A DNA stretch of 64,000 nucleotides from WHSW01 sp963828755 (GTDB lineage Bacteria; Actinomycetota; Thermoleophilia; Solirubrobacterales; 70-9): positions 62,001 through 126,000 of the forward strand of contig CAWHFY010000013.1 in NCBI GenBank assembly GCA_963828755.1. The letters are read 5' to 3'. The translations under genes and the position numbers were made by a program. The notes beneath the pieces were generated by a model. It saw only the letters and a list, made by a program, of their open reading frames with translations. It made no database searches and had not been told where the DNA came from. Every line of letters starts with the position of its first letter. The stretch's first letter is position 1. Positions 19,894-29,788 of this stretch are shown one piece after another.

Positions 19894-21360
19894 TGCCGGT
19901 CCTGCCGGCGAAACGGCAGCACGGATGCCCGTCCATCGGCTGACCCGGCCGCCCCCGGACGCGAAGCGGAAGAGGCGGGCGGTAGCGTTGGGTATTTGAG
20001 GGTGTTCAGACGTGATCGAGTCGTAAAGCGACATCTGCTCGGCGATCACCGCGCCGATTCGCTTGATTCCCTCGCGGATCTCGTCGGCGCCCGAGGCCGA
20101 GAAGTTGAGCCGCATCTCGGAGCCGCCGCGGCCGTCCACGTACGCGGCCGCGCCTGGGACGAAGGCGACGTTGTCACGCAGCGCCTTCGCGAGCAGGTCC
20201 GTGGTGTCGAGGTACCCCGGCAGCTTCGCCCAGCAGAACAACCCGCCCGCCGGCCGCGACCACCGGGCCTCGGCCGGGAAGTGCCGCTCGAGCGCGTCGA
20301 GCATCGCGTCGCGACGGTCGCGGTAGATGTCGCGCAGGTCGTCGACGTACTCGCGCCAGGCCCCCTCGGCGAAATACTCGCGGACGAAGTACTGGGTCAG
20401 CGTCGAGGTGCACAGGTCGGTCGCCTGCTTGCCGAGCACGACCTTCTCCATCACGGGGGCGGCGCGCACAGCCAGCCGAGTCGGATTCCCGGCGAGAGGA
20501 TCTTCGAGAGCGTGCCGAGGTAGATGACGTAGTCGCCGCCCTCGAGCTTGTACAGCGGCTGCTCAGGCTCACCCTCGTAGCGCAGCAGCCCGTACGGGTT
20601 GTCCTCGACCACCAGCAACTCGCGCTCCCGGGCGATCGCGACCAGGCGCCGACGCCGCTCGGCGGACATCGTCACCCCGGCCGGGTTCTGAAAGCTCGGC
20701 ACGGTGTAGATGAACTTCGGCGAGCGGCCCTCGCCGCTCAAGGCGCTCGAGCAGGCGCTCGAGCTCGTCGACGTCCATGCCCTCCTCGTCGACGCCGACC
20801 TGCAGCGTCTCCGCTTGGTAGGAGCAGAACACCGGGACCGCGCCAGGGTAGGTCGGCGCTTCGGCGATCACGACGTCGCCGGGGTCGACGAACGTCTTCG
20901 CGACCAGGTCGATCGCCTGCTGGCCGCCGGTGGTGACGATCACGTCGTCGAGGTCGGGCTCCATCCCCTCGGCCGCCATCACCTCGCGGATGCACTCCTT
21001 GGTCTCGGCGAAGCCCTCGGTCGGCCCGTACTGAAGCGCCTGGGCGGAGCTCTCCTGGGCGATCCGGGTCATCTGCGCGGCGAAGCGCTCGGGCGGGAAG
21101 GTCGAGGTGTCGGGGAGCCCGCCGGCGAGCGAGATCACCTCCGGTCGGGCGGTGATCTCCATCAGGTCGCGCATCGCCGAGGATCGCATCACCGTGGTTC
21201 GGTCCGCGAACAGCCGCGCATAGCGCTCGAGGTCGCGCGCCGTGGTGTGGGCGCGCCGGTGCGGCGCGGTCTCCTCGCCCGGCGTGACGCGATCGGGGGT
21301 GCGATCCACGGGGCCAGTTTGGCGCACCTGCAGCCCGACCGCAACCAGCTCGCTTGACAT
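19894..21360 (-). CDS. PLP-dependent aminotransferase (MocR/2-aminoadipate type), frameshifted, open into ddl
   Basis: A fold-type I aminotransferase read in three frames. The first piece holds MRDLMEITARPEVISLAGGLPDTSTFPPERF and TTGGQQAIDLVAKTFVDPGD. After a shift near 20745 come KFIYTVPSFQNPAGVTMS, RELLVVEDNPYGLLRYEGE and the PLP-lysine region YLGTLSKILSPGIRLGWL. After a shift near 20460 comes the C-terminal domain VMEKVVLGKQATDL to MRLNFSASGADEIREGIKRIG. No helix-turn-helix precedes it. The start is uncertain: ATG 21360, or GTG 21309 which clears the divergent promoter. No stop occurs before the ddl ATG. Confidence 0.8.
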
Positions 21361-21383
21361 GTGACCTTTTGGTCACCTATAGT
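21354..21383 (+). promoter_or_regulatory. Promoter with embedded palindromic operator before the ArsR gene
   Basis: TTGACA at 21354-21359 and TATAGT at 21378-21383 form a near-consensus housekeeping promoter with an 18-base spacer. The spacer contains the perfect palindrome GTGACCTTTTGGTCAC (21361-21376), an ArsR-type operator shape. The regulator's ATG at 21391 is only seven bases after the -10 element, so the transcript would be leaderless. Repressor bound here would directly block polymerase. The -35 overlaps the earliest start of the divergent aminotransferase. Confidence 0.75.
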
Positions 21384-21390
21384 GTTCGAT

Positions 21391-21699
21391 ATGGACGACG
21401 TGTTCAAGGCGCTCGCCGACCCCACCCGTCGCGATCTGCTCGACCGTCTGTACGAGCGAGACGGGCAGTCGCTGAGCGAGCTCGAGGAACGGCTGCCGAT
21501 GTCGCGCTTCGGCGTGATGAAGCACCTCAAGGTGCTCGAGGGCGCCGGGCTGGTGACCACCCAGCGGCGCGGGCGGGAGAAGTTGCACTTCCTCAACGCC
21601 GTCCCGATCAGGCTCATTCACGACCGCTGGGTGAGCAAGTACGCGCAGCCCTGGGCGGCGGCGCTGTCCGAGTTGAAGACCCAACTGGAGGAGGACTAG
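21391..21699 (+). CDS. ArsR/SdpR-family transcriptional repressor
   Basis: 102 residues from ATG 21391 (MDDVFKALADPTRRDLLDRL). The winged helix is LSELEERLPMSRFGVMKHLKVLEGAGLVTTQRRGREKLH. It has no cysteine metal site, so it belongs with the SRPBCC-linked ArsR regulators rather than metal sensors. The upstream GTG at 21361 lies in the operator and is not used here. Its stop abuts the ATG of the SRPBCC gene, the usual partner. Confidence 0.92.
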   Translation: MDDVFKALADPTRRDLLDRLYERDGQSLSELEERLPMSRFGVMKHLKVLEGAGLVTTQRRGREKLHFLNAVPIRLIHDRWVSKYAQPWAAALSELKTQLEED

Positions 21700-22197
21700 A
21701 TGACCACCGACGACCCGTACACCGTGATCGATGGCCGCGGAGCGATGTCCGTGTTCGAGATCTACATCAAGACGACCCCGGAGCGCCTCTGGGCGGCGAT
21801 CACCGACCCGGCGATGCGGGCCAAGTACTCCTTCGGGGTCGGGATCGAGTCCGACTGGGAGCCCGGCTCCACCTACCGTGCGGTGCACCCGGCCGGGGTC
21901 GCGATCTCCGAGGGCGAGAACGTCGAGGTCGAGCCGCCGCACCGGCTCGTGCAGACGTTCACGGCGCTGTGGAGCGACGAGGTCAAGTCCGTGGGCCAGT
22001 CGCGGGTGATCTGGGAGATCGAGCCGGTCGGGGACTCCTGCCGGCTGCGGGTCACCCACGAGGGCCTTGCGGCCGATGCCAACAGCGAGGTCTACGGCGG
22101 CTGGCCGATGATCCTCTCGGGCCTCAAGACGCTGCTCGAGACCGGCGAGCTGCTCGACACCCCGGGCTCGCTGCGTTACGCCGGAGCGAGCGGCTAG
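21700..22197 (+). CDS. SRPBCC (AHSA1-like) protein
   Basis: 165 residues. It has the AHSA1/CalC-type opening SVFEIYIKTTPERLWAAITDPAMRAKYSFGVGIESDWEPG and the helix SGLKTLLETGELLDT near the C-terminus. It is co-transcribed with the ArsR regulator, with no gap. Such pairs are common in actinobacteria; the bound ligand is unknown, and the regulator probably controls this gene. Confidence 0.88.
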   Translation: MTTDDPYTVIDGRGAMSVFEIYIKTTPERLWAAITDPAMRAKYSFGVGIESDWEPGSTYRAVHPAGVAISEGENVEVEPPHRLVQTFTALWSDEVKSVGQSRVIWEIEPVGDSCRLRVTHEGLAADANSEVYGGWPMILSGLKTLLETGELLDTPGSLRYAGASG

Positions 22198-22198
22198 C

Positions 22199-23641
22199 TC
22201 AACTGTCGAAGCCGAGCCCGGCGCGATCGAGCGCCCGCAGCCAGAGGCCCCGCCGACCGGCTCGCCGGTCGGCGGCGGCGAGCCGGCTGCGGGTCAGCTC
22301 GATCGCCGCCCAGCGCAGGGGCTCGGGCGGGAAACGGCAGCGGCTTCGACCGGATCGCGGCGAGCGCGGTCGCCTCGGTGGCGCGCCCGTCGAGCAGGTC
22401 GAGTGCGACGCCGGCGCCGAACCGGCTCGCCCCGACGCCGAGCCCGGTGTGCCCGACCGTGTAGGCGACGCGGTCATCGAGCCCGGTGCCCTGGAAGGCG
22501 AAGAACCGGCTGCACGTGTCGATCGCGCCGCCCCAGCGGTGGCTGAACCGGATCCCCTCGAGCTGCGGGAACGCGGTGAAGAAGTGCGACGCGAGGTCGG
22601 CGAAGCTCTCCTCGCGCTGGGCGAGATCGGGCCCGATGCCGTTGGCGAAGTGGTAGATCGCGTCGTATCCGCCCCAGAGGATGCGGCCGTCGGCCGTCGG
22701 GCGCGAGTAGTGAAAGCGGTTGGCGAGGTCGCCGAGCCCCTGGGCGTTCGCCCACCCGATCGCGTTGCGCTGCGCCGCCGTGAGCGGCTCGGTGACCAGG
22801 ACGTAGTCCCACACCGGGACCACCCGCCGGCGGATCGCGCCGAGCAGCCCCGGGAAGGCGCTGGTCGCCAGCAGGACCCGGTCGGCCACCAGCTCGCCGC
22901 CACCGGTCCGCAGCGCCACCCCGTCGCCCCGCCCGCTCAGCGACCGAACCGCCGTGCCCTCGTGGATCCGGCCGCCGAGCCGCTCGACCGCCGCGGCGAG
23001 CCCCCAGCAGAGCTTCCCCGGGTCGACCAGGGCGCCCCCCGAGCGCCGCCAGACGCCGCCGATGAACAGCGGCGAGTCGATCTGCGCCCGGATCGCCTCG
23101 CGGTCGAGCAGTTCGACGTCGTGGCCAAATCGCCGCAGGGCGGCGGCCTCCTCCTCGAGCCAGCCGAGCTCGTGGGGCTCGATCGCGACGTCGAGATCGC
23201 CGCCGGTGGTCAGGTCGCAGTCGATTCGCGAGGCGCTCCAGAGCCTCGCCGGTGGCCGCGAAGTTCTCGAGCCCAAGGCGCTCCAGGGTCGCCATCTCCT
23301 CGGGGAAGCGGGCCATCCCGTTGCCGATCCCGTGGGTGAGAAACGACGAGAGAAAGCCCCCGTTGCGCCCGCTCGCCGCCCACCCGATCCGGTCCGAGTC
23401 GAGCACGACCACGTCGGCGTCGGGGTCGGCGCTCGAGCGCCAGCACGGCGGCCCAGAGCCCGCTCAGCCCGCCGCCGACGATCGCGAGCTCGGCGCGCGA
23501 GTCGCCGTCGAGCGGCGGGCGGGCCGCGGGGCGGCCGGGCGAGTCGAGCCAGAAGGGGGTTGTCGAGGCGTCGGCGAACGAGCGCCGGTCGGCCTCGGTG
23601 GGAGCCCGCGACGCCCACGGACCGTGCCCTCCCCGGCTCAT
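22199..23641 (-). CDS. FAD-dependent oxidoreductase, DAO family (frameshifted)
   Basis: About 480 residues in several frames (shifts near 23430, 23222 and 22335). The Rossmann motif is ELAIVGGGLSGLWAAVLALE. It is followed by VVVLDSDRIGWAASGRNGGFLSSFLTHG, characteristic of the DAO family acting on amines and amino acids, such as gamma-glutamylputrescine oxidase. The C-terminal FAD contact is YTVGHTGLGVGASRFGAGVALDLL. Start ATG 23641. The substrate cannot be named; it is divergent from the next membrane protein. Confidence 0.85.
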
Positions 23642-23664
23642 CGCCTCGGTAGCCTGCTGCGCCG

Positions 23665-24096
23665 ATGCATTTCTTCCTCGCAGCTTGTCAGGGAGCCGGG
23701 CTCGCGGTCGCCGCGGGCGCGCTCGCCGGCGCCCCGGGCCGTCGCGGTGGCTTCGCCAACGTGCTCCTCGTGATCGCGATCGTGGGCGGCGCGCTGCTGT
23801 TCGGCGCGTCACTCGCGGCCGAGGACCACCCGGCGTGGCCGGGTTGGCCGGTCGGCGCCGCGATCGCGGCCGGTTCCTTCTACGTGGTCAGCGATTTCGC
23901 CGCCGGTGCTGCAGCCCGGGCGGAGGGCGGCGGCTTCATCGCGGCGCTCATCGTGCTCGCCGCGCTCGCGACGGCGGGCCTCTCGGTGATCCTGCAGCCG
24001 CTCGGACTCGTGGCGCTGATCGGGATCGTCTACCTCGGGCTCGCGCGCCGCAACCGCGCCGGGCGCAAGTACGAGGGCCTGCGGTCGCTGCGGTGA
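23665..24096 (+). CDS. Hypothetical integral membrane protein
   Basis: 143 residues beginning MHFFLAACQGAGLAVAAGAL, with about five hydrophobic helices and a basic C-terminus RNRAGRKYEGLRSLR. It shows no catalytic motif. It overlaps the following phosphodiesterase gene by four bases (GTGA), so it belongs to that operon. Four to five helices and this length recall small DUF4126-like proteins, but the match is not certain. Confidence 0.65.
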   Translation: MHFFLAACQGAGLAVAAGALAGAPGRRGGFANVLLVIAIVGGALLFGASLAAEDHPAWPGWPVGAAIAAGSFYVVSDFAAGAAARAEGGGFIAALIVLAALATAGLSVILQPLGLVALIGIVYLGLARRNRAGRKYEGLRSLR

Positions 24097-25655
24097 GCGC
24101 CCGCAAACTGGTCCTCTGCGTCGTCGACTCGCTCCGTACCGACATCCTCGAGCGCGCGGCGACCGACGGCGACGCGCCCACGTTCGCCGCCCTGCTCGAC
24201 CGCGGCACGCTGATCCGCGACTGCGTCTCCTCGTTTCCGTCGGTGACCCCGGTCTGCACCTCCGAGATCACCACTGGAGTGGCCCCCGACCGCCACTGGA
24301 TCAGCGGCATGAACTGGTACCACCGCGCCGAACGGCGCTACGTCGAGTACGGGAGCTCGTTCGAGGCGACCCGGGCGTTCGGTCTCTTTCGCTCGCTCTA
24401 CGACACCGTCTACAACATGAACATGGCCCACCTCTCCGACGAGGTGGAGACCGTCTACGAGACGCTCGGCGACCACGGCGTCCGGACCGCCTGCACGCCG
24501 TTTCTGATCTACCGTGGCCGCACCCGCCACGAGATGGGGCTCGAGGGCTTGCTGCGCCGGGTCGCGCTCGCGGCGACCTTCCGGCACGCCACCTGGGGAC
24601 CCGACGAGCTCTTCTACGGCGAGCTCTACTCGAGCCGCAAGGTGCCGTGTAAGCCGACGCTGGCCCGCCCGGGGACGCGCGACGAGTACTCGGCCTGCTG
24701 TGGGCGCGAGCTGGTCGAGCACGACCTCTACGACTTCCTTCTCTACTCGCTGCCCGACAACGACTACCACTCCCACAAGCACGGGCCGGAGGCGCAGCTC
24801 GAGTCGGTCGCCGTCGCCGACGCCGCCTTCGCGGAGCTCGTCGACGCGGGCGGCGGGATGGACGCCTTCCTCGACACCCACGCCGTGATCGTGGTCGCCG
24901 ACCACGCGCAGACCCAGGTCGAGCACCCGGTCGCGCTCGCCGCCGACTTCGGCGAGCGCTGGTCGGTGCTGCAGCCGAACCAGTCCGACCCGGAGCGGGC
25001 CGAGCTCGCTGTCTGCCCGAGCTCGCGGGCGGCCGGGATCTACGTGCTGCGCTCCGGCCGCCCCGCGGCGCGCCTTCACACGGGTGTCCGTGAGCGTCTC
25101 CACGGTCTCGAAGGGATCGACCTGTTCGCCTGGCTCGAGCACGACGGCGAGCCGGTGATCCGCAGCGCCGGCGACGGCCCGCCGCCCGCCGAGTCGACCG
25201 CGGTGGTCGAGCGCGCCGGCAAGCGGCTTCGCTTCAGCCCCGGATCGTCCGTTCGCGACCGCCGCGGTGCAGGCTGGGAGCTCGAGGGCGACCCGGCGGC
25301 GCTCGCCGGCGAGCTCGGCGACGCCGGCTTCGACTCGGAGGAGTACCCCGACGCGCTCGCCCGGCTCTGGGCGGCGCTGACCGCCCCGCACGCTGCTGAG
25401 GTCCTGATCTCGGCCGAGCCCGGGTACGAGTTCGTCGACTGGGGCGGCGTCACCCACTGCCCCGGAGGCAGCCACGGAGCGCTCGCCGCCGGGGACTCGC
25501 TCGGGCCGCTGTTGCTGTGTGGCCTCGAGCCCGGGACGGAGTCGCTGCACAAGCAGTGGGCGATCCGCGACGTCGCCGAGCTGGTCCGCGGCCACTTCGG
25601 CCTCGGCGACGACGGCGTCAGCCTGCGGCGGACGGCCGCGGTCGGAGGGCGCTGA
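24093..25655 (+). CDS. Alkaline-phosphatase superfamily nucleotide pyrophosphatase/phosphodiesterase-like protein
   Basis: 520 residues from GTG 24093. The N-terminus KLVLCVVDSLRTDILERA carries the first metal-binding Asp. VSSFPSVTPVCTSEITTGVAPDRHWISGMNWY supplies the nucleophile region (Thr/Ser). LPDNDYHSHKHGPEAQ and VIVVADHAQTQVEH give the second and third metal-binding Asp/His clusters. This is the type I phosphodiesterase layout, here without a signal peptide. It is part of an operon with a small membrane protein and GtrA. The substrate is unknown; lipid-linked or nucleotide-sugar phosphodiesters are possible from context. Confidence 0.82.
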   Translation: MSARKLVLCVVDSLRTDILERAATDGDAPTFAALLDRGTLIRDCVSSFPSVTPVCTSEITTGVAPDRHWISGMNWYHRAERRYVEYGSSFEATRAFGLFRSLYDTVYNMNMAHLSDEVETVYETLGDHGVRTACTPFLIYRGRTRHEMGLEGLLRRVALAATFRHATWGPDELFYGELYSSRKVPCKPTLARPGTRDEYSACCGRELVEHDLYDFLLYSLPDNDYHSHKHGPEAQLESVAVADAAFAELVDAGGGMDAFLDTHAVIVVADHAQTQVEHPVALAADFGERWSVLQPNQSDPERAELAVCPSSRAAGIYVLRSGRPAARLHTGVRERLHGLEGIDLFAWLEHDGEPVIRSAGDGPPPAESTAVVERAGKRLRFSPGSSVRDRRGAGWELEGDPAALAGELGDAGFDSEEYPDALARLWAALTAPHAAEVLISAEPGYEFVDWGGVTHCPGGSHGALAAGDSLGPLLLCGLEPGTESLHKQWAIRDVAELVRGHFGLGDDGVSLRRTAAVGGR

Positions 25656-26119
25656 TGTCGACGCCGGAGCGCGCGGCGGTGGCCCCCGAGTCGCGAACGG
25701 AGGGGGTCCTGCGCCGCATCCACCTCGGCACCCGCAAGCCCGGTAACTGGATGCAGCTGCTCAAGTTCGGACTCGTCGGCGGCTCCGGCTACGCCGTCAA
25801 CCTGGCCGTGTTCGCGCTCGCCGCCGGCCCACTGGGCCTCCACCACCTCGCGGCCGCGCTGCTCGCGTTCTGCGTCGCGGTGATCAACAACTTCTGGTGG
25901 AACCGGCACTGGACGTTCGGCGCCGGCGACGGACACGCCGGGTTCCAGGCGGCGCGCTTCTTCACCGTCAGCGTCATCGGGCTCGGCCTCAACCTCGTCC
26001 TTCTGGAGCTGTTCGTGAGCAGCATGGGCCTTGCCGCCCTGCCGGCGCAGGCGATCGCCGTCGCGCTGACGATGCCGGTCAACTTCATCGGCAACAAGCT
26101 GTGGACGTTCGACTCCTAG
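25655..26119 (+). CDS. GtrA-family membrane protein
   Basis: 154 residues with four membrane helices: FGLVGGSGYAVNLAVFALA, the segment ending FCVAVINNFWWNRHWTF, FTVSVIGLGLNLVLLELFV, and VALTMPVNFIGNKLWTF. The NNFWWNRHWTF and NFIGNKLWTF pair is the GtrA hallmark. Family members move or accompany lipid-linked sugars across the membrane. The start overlaps the preceding stop as TGATG, and the end overlaps the next gene's GTG. Confidence 0.93.
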   Translation: MSTPERAAVAPESRTEGVLRRIHLGTRKPGNWMQLLKFGLVGGSGYAVNLAVFALAAGPLGLHHLAAALLAFCVAVINNFWWNRHWTFGAGDGHAGFQAARFFTVSVIGLGLNLVLLELFVSSMGLAALPAQAIAVALTMPVNFIGNKLWTFDS

Positions 26120-27787
26120 CCGCCGCGCTAGCGGTCGCCGCCTCCCTGCTGATCAGCTCACCGGCGCTCGCCGCCAGACGGCGACGCGGTGCCGTCGACC
26201 ACGCCGACCACTCCGGTGGCGCCCGAGTTCCTGCCGACCACGCCGGAGGACTTCGAGGTCACGGCGACCAACGCGCTCCAGATCGCCGGCGCCACCCCCG
26301 AGGTCGCCGCGCAGACCGCCAGCCACGGGCGCCTGACGACCGCGATCGAGGTCAACGACGACGGGCTCTGGCAGGTCGGCTACAAGGACGGGACGACGAC
26401 GAGGTTGCGCAGGTCAAGATCGACCCGCACACCGGGGCGATCACCGAGGCGCTGACCGGCTATCAGGTCGCCTGGCCGATGGCGCGCGGCTACGAGGGCC
26501 AGTTCGGCCATGTCCTCAACGCCCCCTACGTGTGGATCCCGCTGGCGCTGATCTTTCTCGCCGGCCTGTTCGACTTCCGCCGTCCTGTACGGATCGCCCA
26601 CCTCGACCTGCTCGTCCTGCTCTCGTTCGGGATCTCGCAGTACTTCTTCAACCGCGGCGAGATCGGGGTCTCGGTCCCGCTCGCCTACCCGCCGCTCGTC
26701 TACCTGCTGGTGCGGATGATCTGGATCGGCTGGCGCGGCGGCGAGGGCCTGCGCCCATCGATGCCGGTGCGCTGGATCGGGCTCGCGGCGATCGTGCTGA
26801 TCGCCTTCCGGCTGACGATCAACATCGCCGACTCGGGGACGATCGACGTCGGGTACGCGGGCACGATCGGCGCCGACCGGATCACCCACGGCCAGACCCT
26901 CTACGGCGAGGGCGAGTTTCCCGACGACAATCGCTTCGGCGACACCTACGGGCCGGCCAACTACTACGCGTACGTCCCGTTCGAGCTCGTGCTGCCCTGG
27001 GACGGCGAGTGGAACAAGCTGCCGTCCTCGCACGCGGCGGCGATCGCCTTCGACCTGGCGACGATCGCCGGGCTGTTCGTGTTCGCAGTGCGGCTATTCG
27101 GCCGTGGGCGCGGTCGCGAGGTCGGCGTCCTGCTCGCCTTCGCCTGGGTCGCCTACCCGTACACCGACTTCGCGCTGCAGTCGAACTCGAACGACTCGCT
27201 GGTCGGCGCGTTGTTGGTCTGGTCGCTGGCCCTCTTCGCAAAGCCGGTTGCCCGCGGCGCCCTGCTCGGGCTCGCGACGATGACCAAGTTCGCCCCGATC
27301 GCCCTCGGCCCCCTCTACGCGGCGGGCACGACCGGCCTCCTCGAGCGACGAGCGACGAGCGACGAGCGGGCTCAGCCACCCCGCCTCAAGCCGGTGCTGC
27401 TGTTCGTTGGCAGCCTTCGCGGTCGTCGTCGCCCTGATGCTGATCGAGCCATTCATCCACTCCGGCCTGCGGACCTTCGCCGACCGCACGATCGTCACCC
27501 AGATCGACCGCACCTCACCGTTCAGCGTCTGGGGACAGGTCGACGGGATCCAGTGGCTGCAGACGGCGCTGTTCGCGGCCGCCGGGCTGTTCGCCGCCTC
27601 GTTGGCCTTCTTCCCCCGCCGTCGCACCCTCCCCGAGGTCGCGGCGCTCAGCGCCGCGGTACTGATCGCGTTGCAGCTCTCGGTCGATCACTGGTTCTAC
27701 CTCTACATCCCGTGGTTCTTCGGGGCGCTCGCGATCGCACTGCTCTGCGCCGCCCCGAACGGTCGAAACGCCGCGCCGGCGGACTAG
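26101..27787 (+). CDS. Polytopic membrane protein with N-terminal PepSY-like region (frameshifted)
   Basis: About 562 residues after repair. GTG 26101 gives a signal peptide, VDVRLLAAALAVAASLLISS with PALAA following, overlapping the gtrA end. Frames then change near 26190, 26400 and 27400. The first soluble part (EVTATNALQIAG; GLWQVGYKDG; AQVKIDPHTGAITEALTG) has a PepSY-like look. It is followed by roughly ten membrane helices and an extracytoplasmic loop RITHGQTLYGEGEFPDDN. The helix pattern and loop resemble integral-membrane GT-C-type glycosyltransferases, but no catalytic DxD is proved. A 7-base tandem repeat lies inside the gene. Confidence 0.6.
27343..27369 (+). repeat. Tandem 7-base repeat GAGCGAC
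   Basis: GAGCGAC is repeated three times (27343-27363) and followed by GAGCGG. It falls within the membrane-protein gene and encodes a charged loop (ERRATSDERA) between hydrophobic parts. Related sequence GAGCGACGAGCGG ends the hairpin before hemL. Confidence 0.7.
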
Positions 27788-27865
27788 CGGCCGGTCGGTT
27801 GAGATCTGGCCGCGATCTGAAAAAGTGTCAGCGGCAGGGTCAACCTCGTCCGAAAGCAGGCTCGA

Positions 27866-29764
27866 TTGAAGCGTTTCGTTCTCGTCCCGATGCTGGCGGC
27901 AGTCCTCGCGTGCGCACTTCCGGGGGTCGCGGGCGCGAAGCCGAAGGCGAAGCTCGCCCCGACCGCGGTCAGCGCCGCACCGGCAACGGCGAAGTCGGGC
28001 GACAGGTTCCCACTCACGGTGACGGTCGAGAACAGAGGGAAGCGCCACGTCAGGGCGCGGGCGCGCGTCTATCTGCGTCAGGGTGGCGACCGCTACCGGA
28101 TCGGCAAGAGCGAGCGCAAGCGGGTCCGGGCGGGTGCGGAGCGGGACTTCGCGCTCACCGCGACGATCGGCCCGGCGGTCGCGGACGGTGAGTACCACGT
28201 GGTCGCGTGCGTGAAGCGGCGCGGCCGTTCCGGCAACGACCGCTGCCTGTCCGGCCGACGGAAAGCTCAAGGTCGAGTCCGGTGCGTTCACCCCGGGGTC
28301 CCGGACGCTCGGCGACCCACTGCTGCCGCAGATCGGCAACGGCGGCTATGACGCCCGCCACTACGCGATCGACGCTCGACTACGACCCGGTGGCGAACGG
28401 CTTCGACTCGGCGACGACGACGATCACCGCGACCGCGACCCAGAACCTCTCCGAGTTCAGCCTCGACTTCCAGGACGACCTGCCAATCGACGCGGTGAAG
28501 GTGAACGGCGCGGCAGCCACCTTCTCGCGGGTCGGGCCGAGCGAGCCGCTCGGCGACCCGTCGGTGGCGACGCAGCCGATGAAGCTCGTCGTCGATCCGG
28601 CTGCTGGGATCCTGAACGGGGCCGACTTCACGGTCGAGGTCGACTACCACGGCGAGCCGCAGGTATTCACCGACCCCGACGACTCGAGCGAGGGCTGGAT
28701 CCCGGCCTGCTATCCGCTCGCAGCCACCGCAGACCTGCGACGGTGCGTTCGTCGTCAACGAGCCGATGGGCGCCCAGAGCTGGTTCCCGTCGAACAACTA
28801 TCCGAGCGACAAGGCGACGTTCGAGACCCTGATCACGGTGCCGGCCGCGAAGACGGCGCTCGGGGTCGGCGAGCTCGCCGCCAAGACGGACAACGGCGAC
28901 GGGACCTCGACCTGGCACTGGACCGAGGATGACCCGACTGCCACCTATCTGACGACGGCGACCGTCGGCGACTTCATCTATGACGAGGACTCGATGTTCG
29001 AGACGTCGACCGGCCGCACGCTCTCGGTCTACAACGCGATCGACTCGAGCGCTTCTCCGGCGCAGCTGACGGCGATCAACAATTCGCTCGCGCTGGCGCC
29101 GGACCAGATCAACTTCCTCAGCGACCTGTACGGCCCGTATCCGTTCGACTCGACCGGCGCCGTCGCCGACCGCGCCTCCGGCGTCGGCTATGCGCTCGAG
29201 GTGCAGACCAAGCCCCATTACTCCGGCGGCTTCACCTCCGGCAACCCATCGATCAGCGCCGGCACCCAGCTGCACGAGCTCGCGCACCAGTGGTTCGGCA
29301 ACAGCGCCACGCTCGAGCAGTGGAGCGACATCTGGTTCCAGGAGGGCTTCGCCAACTGGTCCGAGTGGTACTGGGACTTCGTCGAGAACGGCGGCGGCGA
29401 CCCCGCGGTGATCTGGGCCGACCTCTACGCGAATACGCCCGGGGGAGACTGGGCGCTGGCGCCGGCCGTGCTCGGCGGCGATCCCGCGAACCTGTTCTCG
29501 TTCTTCCCCACGTACGAGCGCGGGGCGATGACGATCGAGGGGTTCCGCGAGATCCTCGGCGACGACACGGCGTTCTTCGACTTCGCGAAGGCGATCCAGA
29601 CGCAGTTCGCCCACGGGAACATCAGCACCGCGGAGTTCATCGCCGCGGCGAAGGCCGCCTCCGGGTTCAGCGGCGCGCGGCTCACCCTGCTGGGCGACTA
29701 CTTCCAGCAGTGGCTGTACGGGACCGTGAAACCGACGATCACGCCGGCGGACTTCGCCCCCTGA
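27866..29764 (+). CDS. Secreted M1-family metallopeptidase with CARDB-like domain (frameshifted)
   Basis: Begins at TTG 27866 with the signal peptide MKRFVLVPMLAAVLACALPG. A CARDB-like domain follows (SGDRFPLTVTVENRGKRHVRA). The M1 aminopeptidase part has the GAMEN-equivalent ALEVQTKPHY, the zinc site HELAHQWFGN with the third ligand in WFQEGFANW, and a catalytic-tyrosine candidate in FPTYERGAMT. Shifts near 28260, 28370 and 28735 break the frame, with no net change. Length about 632 residues. The missing N-terminal Cys and the signal peptide indicate a soluble secreted or wall-held enzyme. Substrate preference is unknown. Confidence 0.86.
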
Positions 29765-29788
29765 GCGCCAGGCTCGGGCCGGCGGCCG

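Noticed and set aside
20710..21357. Plus-strand frame opposite the aminotransferase
   Set aside because: Composition artefact without motif; the minus strand has a full set of PLP-enzyme motifs.
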